Notes under the pieces: model-generated
Database searches by the model: none
Told to the model about the DNA's origin: nothing
The model's input: the letters and a program-made list of their open reading frames with translations, nothing else
Part shown: one piece after another, positions 11,224 through 23,000 of the stretch
Numbering within the stretch: the first letter of the stretch is position 1
Layout of the letters: every line of letters starts with the position of its first letter
Source of the DNA: Eremomyces bilateralis CBS 781.70
Lineage: Eukaryota; Ascomycota; Dothideomycetes; Eremomycetales; Eremomycetaceae
Direction: 5' to 3'
Assembly: GCF_010015585.1 (NCBI RefSeq)
Contig: NW_022985076.1
Coordinates: 612,764-676,763 of the forward strand
DNA length: 64,000 bases
Position numbers and translations under genes: made by a program

Positions 11224-13566
11224 GTCGACTTCTGCTTCCCTTGAACTCCAACTCTTTGCTTGTATTCAATCACCCATTAAGGTAATAAGAAGTTCCAAGC
11301 GACCGATTCGACAAATGATTCTTTAGGAAGCGACTGGACTGATGCCTTGGACCTTTCCAAGAGATTCACGGGATAGAGCTTCGAAGAAGCGAAAGGCCTC
11401 TTTCAACAAAATGGAAGCTTGCAAGTCCAACTCGAGAATGGCATTACAGGGTACTGCATTTGATACAATTCCGGTCGTAACGAATTAACACCCACCCTAA
11501 ACGCAATCTCGGAAGAACATCCCGCTTCCATACGCCTACAACCCAGCACCTTGATTCCGTTCCATTTCCAAGGGAACGCGAATCACCTAGACTGTCTTTC
11601 CACTCTTTCCACGTTGCCCACCCCACCATGTGAGGCAGCGGCTAGAGTGTGGTCCAGTTTTTGATCTTCCATGGCTCGAACACGGCCAGGATGGCACGAT
11701 CTCAGGTTTCCCGAGGCAAGCTCCACGAGTACGACCCCTTCGTCATTGATCACCATGTCCGAAACCGTTTCACACGTCTATAGCATTTTCCACTCGGGTG
11801 GGGAATTATTTTCAAGTTTCTCGCAGCAAGGATGGTAGCGCAGGATTTGAGAGTATTTGACGATTGGCGCCTGGTGGAGTGAATTCAGTGCCGGGCCCAG
11901 GGGTTCTAGTATCAGTTAGTTGAAATAGCCCCCGATTTTCGCGTGCCATAGGAGAAATAATGGGTTCCGTGATCCGTCAAGCAATAGCCGGAATCTATGA
12001 TTCAGCAAACCGTTTAAGTTTAGCTCCAACCCCCCACCCTCCCCACCCCCATTCTCGAATGCCGTCTACCTGACCTCGGATACAGTGGTAGTTGCTATTT
12101 ACTATGTATTATGTATATATGTAATCATATTAGCCAACGCTGTCAGCCATTCAGTGCCCCCAGAGGTGCGGATTTTTGAATTGGTTGCAGGATCGTTGAA
12201 CGGTTGATCTCGGGAGTTTGCAGCAACGTTAATTAGGTACCCTACGGAATAATGCCGAACTCGATGTGCTCGGGACGAATCGCGAATAACCTCAGGGATC
12301 TCCCTGGGCTACAGAACCAGGGATGGACAGGATCACACGATGATGCCGATTAAAATGGCGTGAAAAAATTGAACAGACCAGGCGGAATAATGCGTCTGCA
12401 CTCTGCAGTTTCAGTCAGTGAACAGGCTATTTATGCTGTTGAACACGGGTATTAGGTATTCCGTACGGAATACACGACAAAGAATCTTGAAAATGTCGAG
12501 GCACGGGTTGATATTTGCGAAAGAAATTTGTTCGAGGATGATCCCTGCGATTGGTAGGCGTTTCCTGTATTAATCCTTGTCACATCCTTGCAGCTTGGCA
12601 TCTGATAACTTTAATTACATGTGATCTGATGATCTGATAACCTCCCTAAAGGATCTGATATGATAACAGGGGCAAGTGGATCATATAGATCGACGTTTGA
12701 CGCTTCAGTTGGCGGGCCGGAATCGGAGCCTCTAACAGATTGTCCCTTAGCGAGGAGTATTCCCATTTAGTCAAAGTTTTCACGTACCACTTACCAGCTG
12801 CCACGCATCTAGGCACCGCCATGGAAGTCTCTCAGTCCAGACTCTAGAGTGCCGTGAGTGCTCATGTTGCGTGCGGCCCATTGACCCGAATCTGCCGTGA
12901 CCTGACAGACGATAGTAGCAGGAGAGCAGAGAGATGCGTCACTTTTTGTGTGTGCGCGCTAAGTGCTCACTGCGACTTCACTAGATGTGATGTCGTCTTC
13001 CAGTGTCATCGGGCGATATCGCTTTATCGTCCAGCCCACTTCGTTCGCATCCGGAGAAGTTTCTGGCTTTCCCACATATACAGCATTATAGTTCATATGC
13101 ATGCACGGGTATCTGGCCACTTTGGATCTCCTCCGGGGTCATATTTACAGTGAAATGGATGAACACTAACCTCTCGGGCATGGGACTCTAAAGGACGAGA
13201 TGGTTGACAGTCTCTGATAGGTTGGCGAAACCGTGGGGTGGCAGTCTTCTCGGGCCAAGGCAACCCCCAAAAATCACCCTCCAGCGTCTAGCCACTCCAC
13301 CAGGGGTAATAAACAGTTGACAATATCACCAAATTACTGTGGCCAGAGGTTTGAAATCATACCGTTGCCCGGCCCAGATATGCTTCCAGGGACGAAAACG
13401 GGCATAATGGGGTGGCTGGGTGCACCCTGCTTGCGTCGATGATCCACCCTTGGCAAGCCATTACACCGCAGATAAGAATGACGATTTTTTTTGAAATCAA
13501 TGGTCTTGATTGTATTATTAAGAGCAACTGCTTTGTCGATTAAACATCCCAATGAGGAACAGTTTA
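11224..13566. other. 2.3 kb sidD upstream region
   Basis: Between the sidD start and the sidF stop, both on the minus strand. No frame here looks like a real protein; the 99-codon plus-strand frame at 12854-13153 is compositionally unremarkable. It should hold the sidD promoter. The clearest structure is the GATA motif cluster at 12600-12666. The C-rich tract near 12030 and the AT-rich run near 12105-12130 are otherwise unexplained. Confidence 0.6.
12600..12666 (+). promoter_or_regulatory. cluster of SreA-type GATA motifs
   Basis: Two exact ATCTGATAA motifs (12600-12608 and 12632-12640) lie with near matches at 12624-12632 and 12653-12661 and a TGATAA at 12661-12666. ATCWGATAA is the established consensus of the iron-sensing GATA repressor SreA, which shuts off siderophore genes when iron is plentiful. 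The cluster lies about 1.4 kb upstream of sidD and 0.9 kb beyond the sidF stop, so sidD is the likely target. Confidence 0.7.
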
Positions 13567-14956
13567 CTACAATCTCGCCATCGGTCCGATGCCATCAGCA
13601 CCTTTGACAACGCCATCGTACGCCATGGGACAGAGTTGGAAGAAGCGCTCCCGGGGACAGACCATTAAAGCAGATCGCTTGTGTGGGAGGTCAACCCACT
13701 CATGCACCGCGAACCCGTTCGCAAAATCATAAGCAAGAACCGTCGCATTGGTCGCTTTTGGCTCTCCTACGACGCGCATGGTCCGGGGCTCATCCAGGAA
13801 AATGTAGTGCAGAATCGCTGCCCACCACATGGCAACCCGGTGAGGACCCCGGAAACGAACGTCTCCAACGAGAGAGTGTCGACCGCGATCGTGAGGCTGG
13901 AATTTGTGGTATGCGCCCAAGTTATCTTCCTGTATTGCCGTTAGCGTCACGCTCCATTCTCATCTAGACGTCACTTACCTGGGCCCAGTATATCTCATAA
14001 TACGCGAAAAACGTATTATCGAAACTTGCCAGGACCGCCATTTGATGCGGGTCGTTGTGTATATCAGTCAAATACTCGAGATGTTCTTCCATGGTCCCGC
14101 TTTGGTTCCACCCTTGGGCGACCCGTGGATCGTTCTGCCATCGATGGAATAGGTCGAGGTGCTCCTTGTTTGCGATGTCCAAGGCAACCATGGAAAAGTG
14201 CTCCCGCAGATGCGGGATGTATCGGCTGTATATGGTTGAACCAGGCTGCGGCTTTGCAGGCCGTCGAAGGTGTCGCGTATGGACGCGGCCTTCAGGGAAC
14301 GATGTTGTCTGCATGTAATCCAGCGGCATTGGAGGATATGTGGACAATGCCTTTTGGCCATCAAAGGGAGTTTCTGGGAGCCATACAGGACGAGCGCCGA
14401 ATGGGGACCCAGCACCTTGCCAGAAGGCGCTTCTAAGGATGATACATTCGGTAGGCAATGGCGACCATGGAGTTGCGATACTTGAGAAGACAATCGGGAG
14501 AGGGTGTTGGATGGCCAGCATAACGGTGCAGAGTTGCTCCTTCAGAGCTTCCGCGCCGGATCCCTTCAGGCTGAAGCGAAGCTGCTCCAGCTGGGGAGAC
14601 ATCTCCAAAAGGACGTAGATAGCCAGCCATGATTGCGCTAGGGTCGGTTTTTCGGAACCAACCCATTCCAACGTAGCAAGCGGACTACGACGGGCTCGTC
14701 CCCAAGCAGTATTGTCTGACTGTGGCGGGGCATCAGCCGGTCGATCGGCAGGTTGCGTTATGAAGATGGAATCGGACTCGAGCTCGTCTGGAGGCGGGAT
14801 TCCTTCTGGGAGCGAGTTCGGAGCCGGATTGGCTCTTCTAATCTGCAATACCAACTGCTCTTGCGATGATTTTGAAGACTTGTAGGCCTCGTACGTCGTC
14901 AGGTACGGATGAGGAAGACGAATGGTGAACGATTCGAAAGGAGTAGACGACGTCAT
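13567..14956 (-). CDS. sidF: SidF-like N5-hydroxyornithine acyl-CoA transacylase
   Basis: Exons complement(13979..14956) and complement(13567..13929), joined by a 49-base GTAAGT...CAG intron, give 446 aa. The C-terminal half carries the IucB/AlcB-type GNAT acyltransferase signature: HRWQNDPRVAQGW, FAYYEIYWAQEDNLGAY (spanning the splice site), SLVGDVRFRGPHRV, LDEPRTMRVVGEPKATN and WVDLPHKRSAL. SidF moves an anhydromevalonyl group from CoA to N5-hydroxyornithine for fusarinine-type siderophores. The related SidL uses acetyl-CoA, and sequence alone does not separate them, but the adjacent SidI-type ligase favours SidF. The protein ends MARL, a PTS1-like peroxisomal signal, which fits the known peroxisomal location of this step. 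The start MTSSTPFESF was preferred over a Met 40 codons upstream. Confidence 0.85.
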
Positions 14957-15865
14957 TGTGAAAACGCGACTGATATGGTTTGTTGACTGACGATTGAGGA
15001 CTTGTGAAGGCTGAAGAAGACACTTGCAGAAGACACAGGAAATTATTGAACGGTGGAAAGTTTCAAAGCTTCGCAACAGCTACACAACATGATCCATACC
15101 TCCCCGTCCTGGATCCGGACCTAAGCCGGCAAACTTAGCCATCTCACCCTTCGATTTTCACGCCTCGCGTCACATCTTCTCCGCCGTCGCTCTTAAACCT
15201 GGCTGCTGGCATGGTCTGACGACTGACCCCGTCCAGGCCGCCTCTGATGATCTGATTAACTGAAAGCGTGAACCCCCGCTTCACAGACCCATCAGCGATG
15301 GGGGCACCGTAATTGAGGCATCCTGGGAAGGGTGCAGTGCAAGGGCCCATATTAGTGTCTCCAGGCGGTAAAATTTTTATCAAACTGCGGTAATTTTGGG
15401 ACCATCACGGACTCACGGTTTATGGTGAATTTGAGATGGTGGACATAGCGCAGGCGGAAGAAAAGTGGAAGGATGGACGCGTCCTGATTGATCAGATAAG
15501 ATTGCAATCCTTGTGTTGTTGTGATGGATCATCACGCTAATGCAACTGCGATTGTCCCCGAATATTATCGAATCTCGCCTTTTCATGGAGACCAGTCGGC
15601 ATACTCATTCCTGAAATTTATCTTCGATTTGGTAGGGACCCGAAATCGGTGCCGAGTCTCCGCCGTGCCTGATGCTAGTACGTGTATGTGAGAACATTGG
15701 GGTTGACTAGTAGAATGATGTCAATCCTGTGTCTGGCGCTGTCTGGTCTGTGTCTAGTTCTATCGAGAATAGTTCGCATGTTTAGGTGTTGTGAGGACAT
15801 CTTTGATCGCAATGCGCTTGAGATCTATTCATTGAGTTTGGTTATGCCGTGTAAACCAATTCACC
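14957..15865. other. bidirectional promoter between sidF and sidI
   Basis: A 909-base gap between the divergent sidF and sidI starts. It contains one exact SreA-type motif and one near match (ATCTGATTA at 15250-15258), so the two enzymes that make and transfer the acyl group are probably co-regulated from it. No protein-like frame is present. Confidence 0.65.
15491..15499 (+). promoter_or_regulatory. SreA-type motif ATCAGATAA
   Basis: An exact match to ATCWGATAA in the sidF-sidI divergent promoter, 367 bases before the sidI ATG and 535 bases before the sidF ATG. Confidence 0.65.
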
Positions 15866-17742
15866 ATGTCTGCAGAACAGAGTCTCTACGCTCCTGGCGA
15901 GCAACCCGCCAATGACCTTTCCATCCTCCATGGGCCTTCAGACCCTCCCTTAGTCTCTTTAACGTTAAGCGGACTACTAGATCTACAGTGCTTCCGGTAT
16001 GGCGAGCGAGAATGCCTCATCGTTCCTTGGACGGGAGCTCGCTGGACGTACAGCCAGCTACGAGACGAGAGCATCAAGGTAGCGAAGCTCCTTCTCGATG
16101 TTGGTATTCGCAAAGGGGACCGAGTGGCTATCATGGCCGGTAACTGCGAACAATACGTCGCTGTTGTCTTTGCCGTCGCCAGGGTTGGGGCAGTTTTGGT
16201 TGTACTGAACAATACGTACACTGCAAATGAAGCTCTCCGGGCAATGCGACATACTGGCAAGCTCCCTTGCGCAATTGATTTTTGGGATGTATCTGCTAAC
16301 TATATGCAAGGCTGCAAATTGCTCTTCACAACATTTATGGTCGGGAAGCTTGACAATGGTCCATTGATCGCGAAGCTTTGTGAAGAGCCGCATCTCGCCC
16401 CGTCCATGGAGGAGATCATCATTCTCCGTGGAGAAACACACGGTTTCAGGGCATATGATGACGCGCTCCTAAGCGGTGAAATATTTCCTGAAAGCGTCCT
16501 CAATGGACCTGGCAACCGAGCCTTCCATCATGACGTCTCAACACTGCTATTCACAAGTGGGTCAACTGGGAATCCCAAGGCCGCGATGCTTACTCACTAG
16601 TGAGTCTCTCTTCTAATATATTATACACCATAGCTAACCAGACTCTAGCGGGGTGGTCAACAACTCCCGTTTCATTGGAGATAGGATGGCCTTGACCCCT
16701 GACGATGTCCTTTGCTGCGCTCCTCCCCTATTTCATTGCTTTGGCTTGGTCCTAGGTCTCCTAGCGGTGATAACACACGGATCGAAGATCGTCCTACCCG
16801 CCGAGATGTTCGACCCTCTAGCAACCCTTCGGTCCGTATTCACTGAGAAGTGTACCGCACTTCATGGTGTCCCAGCAATGTTCGACTCCATATTCACTTT
16901 ACCTCGAGGCAATCTGCCAAAGTCACGTCTTCGTACTGGCATTATTGCCGGTTCACCTGTCCCAAGGCACCTTATGGAGCTTATGTTCAGAGATTTTGGA
17001 ATGACGGAATTTACAAGCAGCTACGGTACGGGTTCTAGGGTCCATTCTATCCCCTCTCGATTTTGACCGGATTATAGGACTTACAGAAGCCTCGCCAACG
17101 TGTTTTAATGCATTTACCAGTGACACGATCGATCGGAAACTGAATACCGTTGGAAAGTTAATGCCTCATGCCCATGCCAAAATTGTCGACGTCAATGGAA
17201 AAATTGTTTCTATTGGCACAAAGGGAGAATTGTGCATTGCGGGATATCAGTTACAGGCTGGCTATTGGAAGGATGTTGATAAAACGGCCGAATGTATGAA
17301 GATTGACGAGAACGGTGTGTTGTGGCTTCATACCGGCGATGAAGCCGTCTTCGATCGCGAGGGCTACTGTTCTATCACCGGGCGATTCAAAGATCTCATC
17401 ATTCGAGGTGGTGAGAACATCTATCCCTTGGAAATCGAAAACCGACTAGTGGAACACCCTTCGATTGAGCGAGCTATCGTCGTCGGTGTCAAACATCCAA
17501 GGTTAGGGGAAGTGGTCGGAACGTTTCTCCAGTCCTCGCCAAGACAGAAGCCTATCAGCCAAAGAGAAGTCAGAGAGTGGACATCTGCTACACTGGGCAA
17601 ACATAAGGCGCCGGCCCATGTGTTCTGGCTTGGAAGAGACGGTATTCCTAATTCAGTTCCGCTGACTGGCAGTGGGAAGATCAAGAAGTATGAGCTTCAA
17701 GCACTTGCAGAGCAGATGTTACACGGTGCGCCGAGGCTCTAG
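15866..17742 (+). CDS. sidI: SidI-like acyl-CoA ligase (mevalonyl-CoA ligase)
   Basis: Exons 15866..16256, 16311..16599, 16649..17025 and 17078..17742 give 573 aa. The first intron is GC-AG (GCAAGC, branch CTAAC, AAG end); it is 54 bases and stop-free, so an unspliced message would only gain 18 residues. Removing it restores the usual RHTGCKLLFT of the family. The AMP-forming ligase motifs are LLFTSGSTGNPKAAML near residue 209, SYGLTEASPT, WLHTGDEAVFD, GRFKDLIIRGGENIYPLEIE and GSGKIKKYEL. SidI activates mevalonate for the siderophore acyl group. The C-terminus APRL resembles a weak PTS1. In A. fumigatus sidI is, as I recall, unlinked to sidD, whereas here it is divergent from sidF. Another acyl-CoA synthetase of the same clade is possible. 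Confidence 0.75.
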
Positions 17743-17860
17743 AAATGGGCGTTTCTGGAAAATGAGGGGATGTGTCGAATCTACAGCGTTTGATTTTATA
17801 TAGGTCTCATTATCATCAATAGATTTCCAAAAATGAACTTGGTTAGCTTAATGCATTACA

Positions 17861-19301
17861 TCACACCTCCAACTTTGCGGAGCTTCCAACACCCTCCGAC
17901 TCGCCCTGCGGCCATGAACTATCTTCAAACGGTGTCACTCCCATGTGCCTCCATGTCCCGTCGCACATGAGGGCGGGGTCCGTCTCTTTCCCGGGGAAGA
18001 CCAGTTCCGTTTTTCCGTCACCAAAGTGGGTGACAGAGTTTTCCTAATAAGATCAGTATCGTCTCATTGCTTCTCGTTTTATGGCGACTACTTACTAGTC
18101 CTAATGTGAGCTTGATGACGGCTTCACCCCACCAGGGCTTGTAGTGGTGGGATGGCTTCTTTCCCCAGGTGACCCGAGTGATGTTGTCTGCAGCTATCTG
18201 TCCCTGGCGCATCGCAGATCGAGCATTTGGGTTGCGTGTACCAGTGTCCGCAACATCGCCGATAATGTATACGTTGGGAAGCGAGTCATCAGCAATCTGT
18301 AACGTCGGCTTCACGCGGATATGGCCCGACTCGGAAATTGATCCTGGAGCAAGGTCGGAAAGGAGCTGTGACGATGGTTTCTGCCCAGTGCAGTGTATCT
18401 AACCGATCAGTCGGCAATTGGAAGAAATGTTCGACATGGGAGAACATACCACGGCATCGCATTCTAGGACTTTGCCCGATTTCAATAATACTGTACCAGA
18501 TTCCACATCTTCTGATACCATTCTTTCGCTGAGGTGAACTTCGACACCTAATCTTTCCAGCCCTTCCAGAGCGGCCGCCTGGAGCTCCGAACCAAAGCGC
18601 TGCATGACTGTCGGGCGAGAGTGGACCAGTGCCACATGTTTCTCCGGGTATAGCGATTTGGCATCTGTGGCCAACTCGACACCTGCCGCGCCTCCGCCGA
18701 CAATCAAAGGTCTCTTCGACTCCTTGATGCGCATCTGCATTTTCCTGCACCGCTCGACCCCCTCCGGCTTGCCTGGAGCGCCCACCCGCGAGGGTAATGA
18801 GTCCTCCGCACCCGAGCCAGTTGCGATGATCAGAAATGCGTATGGGATTTCTTCGGTACTACTCTGCAGTCGAATGCTTTCTTTGCTTACACTGACCACG
18901 CGGTCCTGGATCCATCGAACCATGCTCTTGGGCGCCGGCTTGAGGTACGGCCCATAAGGGATGAATGCCTTGTGTTCGTGCCCTTCAACGACGCAGAACC
19001 GTGGAAGAACCCAGGTGAACTGAAAATGGCTGTTCGGTTCCACCACCACTACCTGATACGGGCTGTTCGGGGGAAGGGAGTTGGTCAGCAACTTTGCAGC
19101 ATGATAACCAGAGAACGACGCCCCGATCACAACGATATTCTGTAGCTCTTTCGGCGACTCGGGAGAGGTGACTCTGGACTTTGCTCGCCGGCCATGCACT
19201 GAAGCAGCGATTGATTGGGTTAGGACATCGAAGTAGAGCTGAACGCTATAGATGACGATCTTGGCGAATAGGATCGACTTTGCAATCTTTTTGAAAACCA
19301 T
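17861..19301 (-). CDS. AIF/AMID-like FAD-dependent NAD(P)H oxidoreductase
   Basis: Exons complement(18450..19301), complement(18096..18398) and complement(17861..18043), joined by GT-AG introns of 51 and 52 bases, give 445 aa. A hydrophobic helix (ILFAKIVIYSVQLYF) at residues 10-24 suggests membrane anchoring. It is followed by the FAD site VVIGASFSGYHAAKLL, IATGSGAEDS, the NAD(P)H site LIVGGGAAGVELATD, then IHCTGQKPS and VYIIGDVADTG. These are the two-dinucleotide-binding-domain flavoprotein marks of the AIF/AMID (FSP1, NDH-2-like) group, whose members reduce quinones or similar acceptors. It lies between sidI and sitT, converges with sidI 118 bases away, and has an exact SreA-type motif 157 bases upstream. 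An iron- or siderophore-linked role is inference; a bystander is the alternative. Confidence 0.8.
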
Positions 19302-20007
19302 CGGGAATTAATAGGTGCCCTCCTTGTCATTCCAAGGAGACTAAAATTTAAGGAATAAAAGAATACTGCCCATCAGTGGATTGAGTAAAAGATGGCGGTT
19401 GTCAAGAGCACCCAAAACCGGCAGACAGGATGAAGGCATAAGGAAATGTATCGGACGATCTGATAACGAGAAAAACACTAGTTGCTACTACTGTTGAGAA
19501 ACACACACAAGTAAGGACGAGCCGAAGCGACCGTTTGGATGAGGTCCGGGCCATATTTTACATGCATAACCAAGGCTTAGGAAAACGACGGCGTCACCGG
19601 CTACTGTAGTCTTTTGCGCCGGGATAGCGAGATCGGAGTCCTGTCCATCCTGGTCCTCAGGCATTCCATGGACAATTGAAATTTGTATCCATGTCGATTG
19701 TCGAACGATGGTAGAGTAGCCAAGAAAAGGAATCGACAAATACCTGCGGCATTACAGCGCTTAAGATGAAGTAGAGTAGGAAGTAGAATTGTCAACTCTT
19801 TGGGATGGCTTCAGAGCTCAGTTCAACCCCTGAAAGTGCCCCACCTCAGCATATGGCGTTCTCTCACAACATCTATGCATTATCGCTCACAAATAGTGTC
19901 CAGCAACATACACGCCTAGCATTTAGCTATGCCCCTCATAGCATTGAAAATCTAACTATTCCACCTAATTACAGATTAACAGCCTAGTTGTAAGAATCCG
20001 GACCCAA
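19302..20007. other. intergenic, FAD oxidoreductase promoter
   Basis: 706 bases between the oxidoreductase start and the sitT stop. It holds the oxidoreductase promoter with one SreA-type motif. A 60-codon plus-strand frame at 19805 has no recognisable features. Confidence 0.6.
19458..19466 (+). promoter_or_regulatory. SreA-type motif ATCTGATAA
   Basis: An exact match, 157 bases upstream of the FAD oxidoreductase ATG and the closest motif to any start in the cluster. It is the main sequence argument that this gene belongs to the iron regulon. Confidence 0.65.
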
Positions 20008-23000
20008 TCATCGCAGCATTTGCCTCTCTGCATTCACCCTGTAGCTCTCACTGGTTGCCATCAATTCCTCATGGTTCCCCGTTTGTACAACCTTCCCTTC
20101 CTCCAAAACCAGGATGACATCGGCCGCCTGCACAGTCCGTAGTCGATGCGTGATCGCCACGACGGTAATCCCCTTTGCCGCCTGATCCAATCCATCCTGG
20201 ACCGCTGCTTCGCTCTCCGCATCCAATGCATTCGTGCTTTCGTCCAACAACAGTAATCTCGGCTTGCGAACCAACGCTCTCGCGATTGCCACCCGCTGTC
20301 GCTGGCCACCCGATAAACGGGATCCGTTCGGCCCGATCTCCGTGTCATAGCCGTCGGGAAGAGCTGCGATCGTCTCATGTATGTTGGCTAGACGACAGGC
20401 GGCTTCAATCTCTGCGTCGGTCGCTTCATGTCCGCGACGAGCGCCAAGGGCGACGTTGAAACGAATGGTGCCGTCGAAAAGTGCAGTATCTTGAGGCACG
20501 ACAGCAATGTCGTCGCGGAGAGCAGCAGCATCTGGGCGAGAGAGATCGAGACCGTCGATGGTGACAGAGCCGGATGGCGGATTGTACAAACCTTGAATGA
20601 GGCGCATGATCGTAGACTTTCCGGCCCCAGAAGGGCCGACGAGGCCACAGAACTGTCCCGGCCGAATGGTAAATGACATACCTTGGAGGATTGAAACATT
20701 TGCTGCTGAGGGATAGGAGAACGAGACATCGTTGAATTCGATGTTCACACCTCGACTCAACGGAAGCGGCTGTGACTTGGCTTCCCCGACGGCCTCGATA
20801 TCCTTCTCTGTTGCTGGAGTGGGTGAATCCCCGTCGAGTTGTGGGGGATTGGAACCTTTATCTGATCCAAGATTGATGAGGTTCAGAATGCGAGACGCCG
20901 ATGCGTGTGCTCGGGAAACCTCTGGGGCTAATGAGAACATCTGGCCCCAAAGCTGGGCGCTAACAAGCATAGCGACGAGAACAATGAAAAACTGCGTTTG
21001 GTCATACCGGCCCTCCATGATCTGCTTGGAGCCCCACCAGTATGCGAATGCGTAGATAAGGAATCCCGTGCTGTTGGCGAGAGCAAGCCAAAAGTTGGTG
21101 AAGACACTGGCAAGACCGAGCTCTTTCCTTGGAGCATGTAATGCTCGACGATATGTTCCCAGTACTTCATCTTCGAGGGACAGTGTTGCAATGGTTTTGA
21201 TTGAGTTTACCGCTTCAAAGGTGATGGCGTTTGCTTTGGAGTAGGCATTCGCATGTCGTGTCTCGAACCTGGAGAATGACCACAGTTGCATGATACCGGA
21301 CCCTAGAAGCACTGGGACCGTAACAAGGCAAACAATTGCAATCTTCCATGCAACGATGTGCGAGAGAATTATTGCCACAAGCATGTTAATGACCACGGCA
21401 AAGATCGTTCCAATGATCGAGCCGGTAAGGCCACCGACAGCAGCGCTGTCTTTTGTGATGATTGAAAGCAACGACGAAGGGTTGCGATCATGAGAATGGT
21501 GCCATTCGAAGGACTGTTGGAATAGCGAGCGGAACGAGAGTACTCGGATTTTGTACAACAGTCGTTCAGCCACCACTCCGAACGACGACCAGCTTGTGCA
21601 GTTCGCAAGGAACTCTACACAGGCAAGCATGAAGAGCAAACCGCCGAAGAATAGACCACTGGATATAATGCGCTCTGCTGTGTTGAGACAAGGATTCAGA
21701 GCACCGACGGTATGACCAAAGATCAATCCCGCAGCGGAAAACATGCATCCAACGAAGATGGCTGCAAACATGGCCAGGAGCAGCCAAAACGTGTTGGGTC
21801 GAACGAACGGGAACATTCCTTTGATGACGATCCAAGCGGAATGTTTAGTGTCGATATCTTCCTCAGGTTCCTGGGAGTTCGTTTCGCCCACGGTATCGGC
21901 GGCTCCTGCATCTTGCGCGCTGAGAGAATCCTTCACCGGATGTTCGACCGATTTGATCTTACCCAGTTTCTCTGTAGTGATATCCGAGGATACGTTGATG
22001 CTGTCCGGTCTCGACAAATCGGAATCAGTAGCCTGTTGGCCCGGACCGATGGCCTGGAGACGAGCCATTTCGGCAAAGGCGCCATTTGCAGATACCAGGC
22101 CGGTATAAGTGCCTTGCTCCACGATTTCGCCTTTCCGTAAGACGATAATATTGTCGGCATTCTTGACCGTTGAGAGACGGTGAGCAATGGATACTACGGT
22201 CCTTCCTTTTGCAATGCGGTCAATGGCCATCTGGATACGCTGCTCACTTGCGGAGTCCAAGGACGACGTGGCTTCGTCAAGGATCAGCAGCTTTGGATCT
22301 CGAATGATCGCGCGAGCTAGGGCAATCCGCTGCCGCTGACCTCCACTAACCAGCTTGCCGCTGGATCCGACCATTGTGCAGAATCCATGGTCCAGGCGTC
22401 CGATGAAATCAGTAGCATCGGCCAGATCGGACGCTTCGCGCACTAGTTCGATGATTCGTGCTAGATCTGCGTTTTGCGGAGTCGAGGCGGTCAAGAGTTT
22501 ATCCCCCTTGGCGGCAAATTCGGTCAGTTCGGGCCCATGGAGAAGTTCCTTTAGCTTCTGATGCTGTGGTTGCGGGGAGCTGACAAGGCCAAGGGCAATA
22601 TTCTCAAAGATGGACCGATCCAGGAGCAATGGTTCCTGCGGAACAAGGCTGATAGAGCCTCTTAAACTCCGTAGGTTTAGCTCACGCACGTCGCTCCCAT
22701 CGAACAGGATGGACCCATTGGATGGGTCGTAAAGACGAGCGATCAATGCTGCAATCGTGGACTTGCCACTGCCAGAGATTCCAACCAGGGCGGTATGTTG
22801 TCCAGCCGGGATGCTTAGGTCGATGTCCTTAAGGACGGGGTCGTCTGGTCTTGACGAGTAGACGAAGGATACGTTTCGGAACTCGATTGCTCCAGGGGTG
22901 TCGTGCGCCAGTTCGCGGCCGGTATCGTTCGTGCCATCAATTTCTGGGGTCTGGGCAATATCGGCGCGCAGTCTCTGAAAGGCGGAAGCTGCGGTCCCAA

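Noticed and set aside
12854-13153. 99-codon plus-strand frame in the sidD upstream region
   Set aside because: No family resemblance, Cys/Arg-rich random composition and no clear splice sites.
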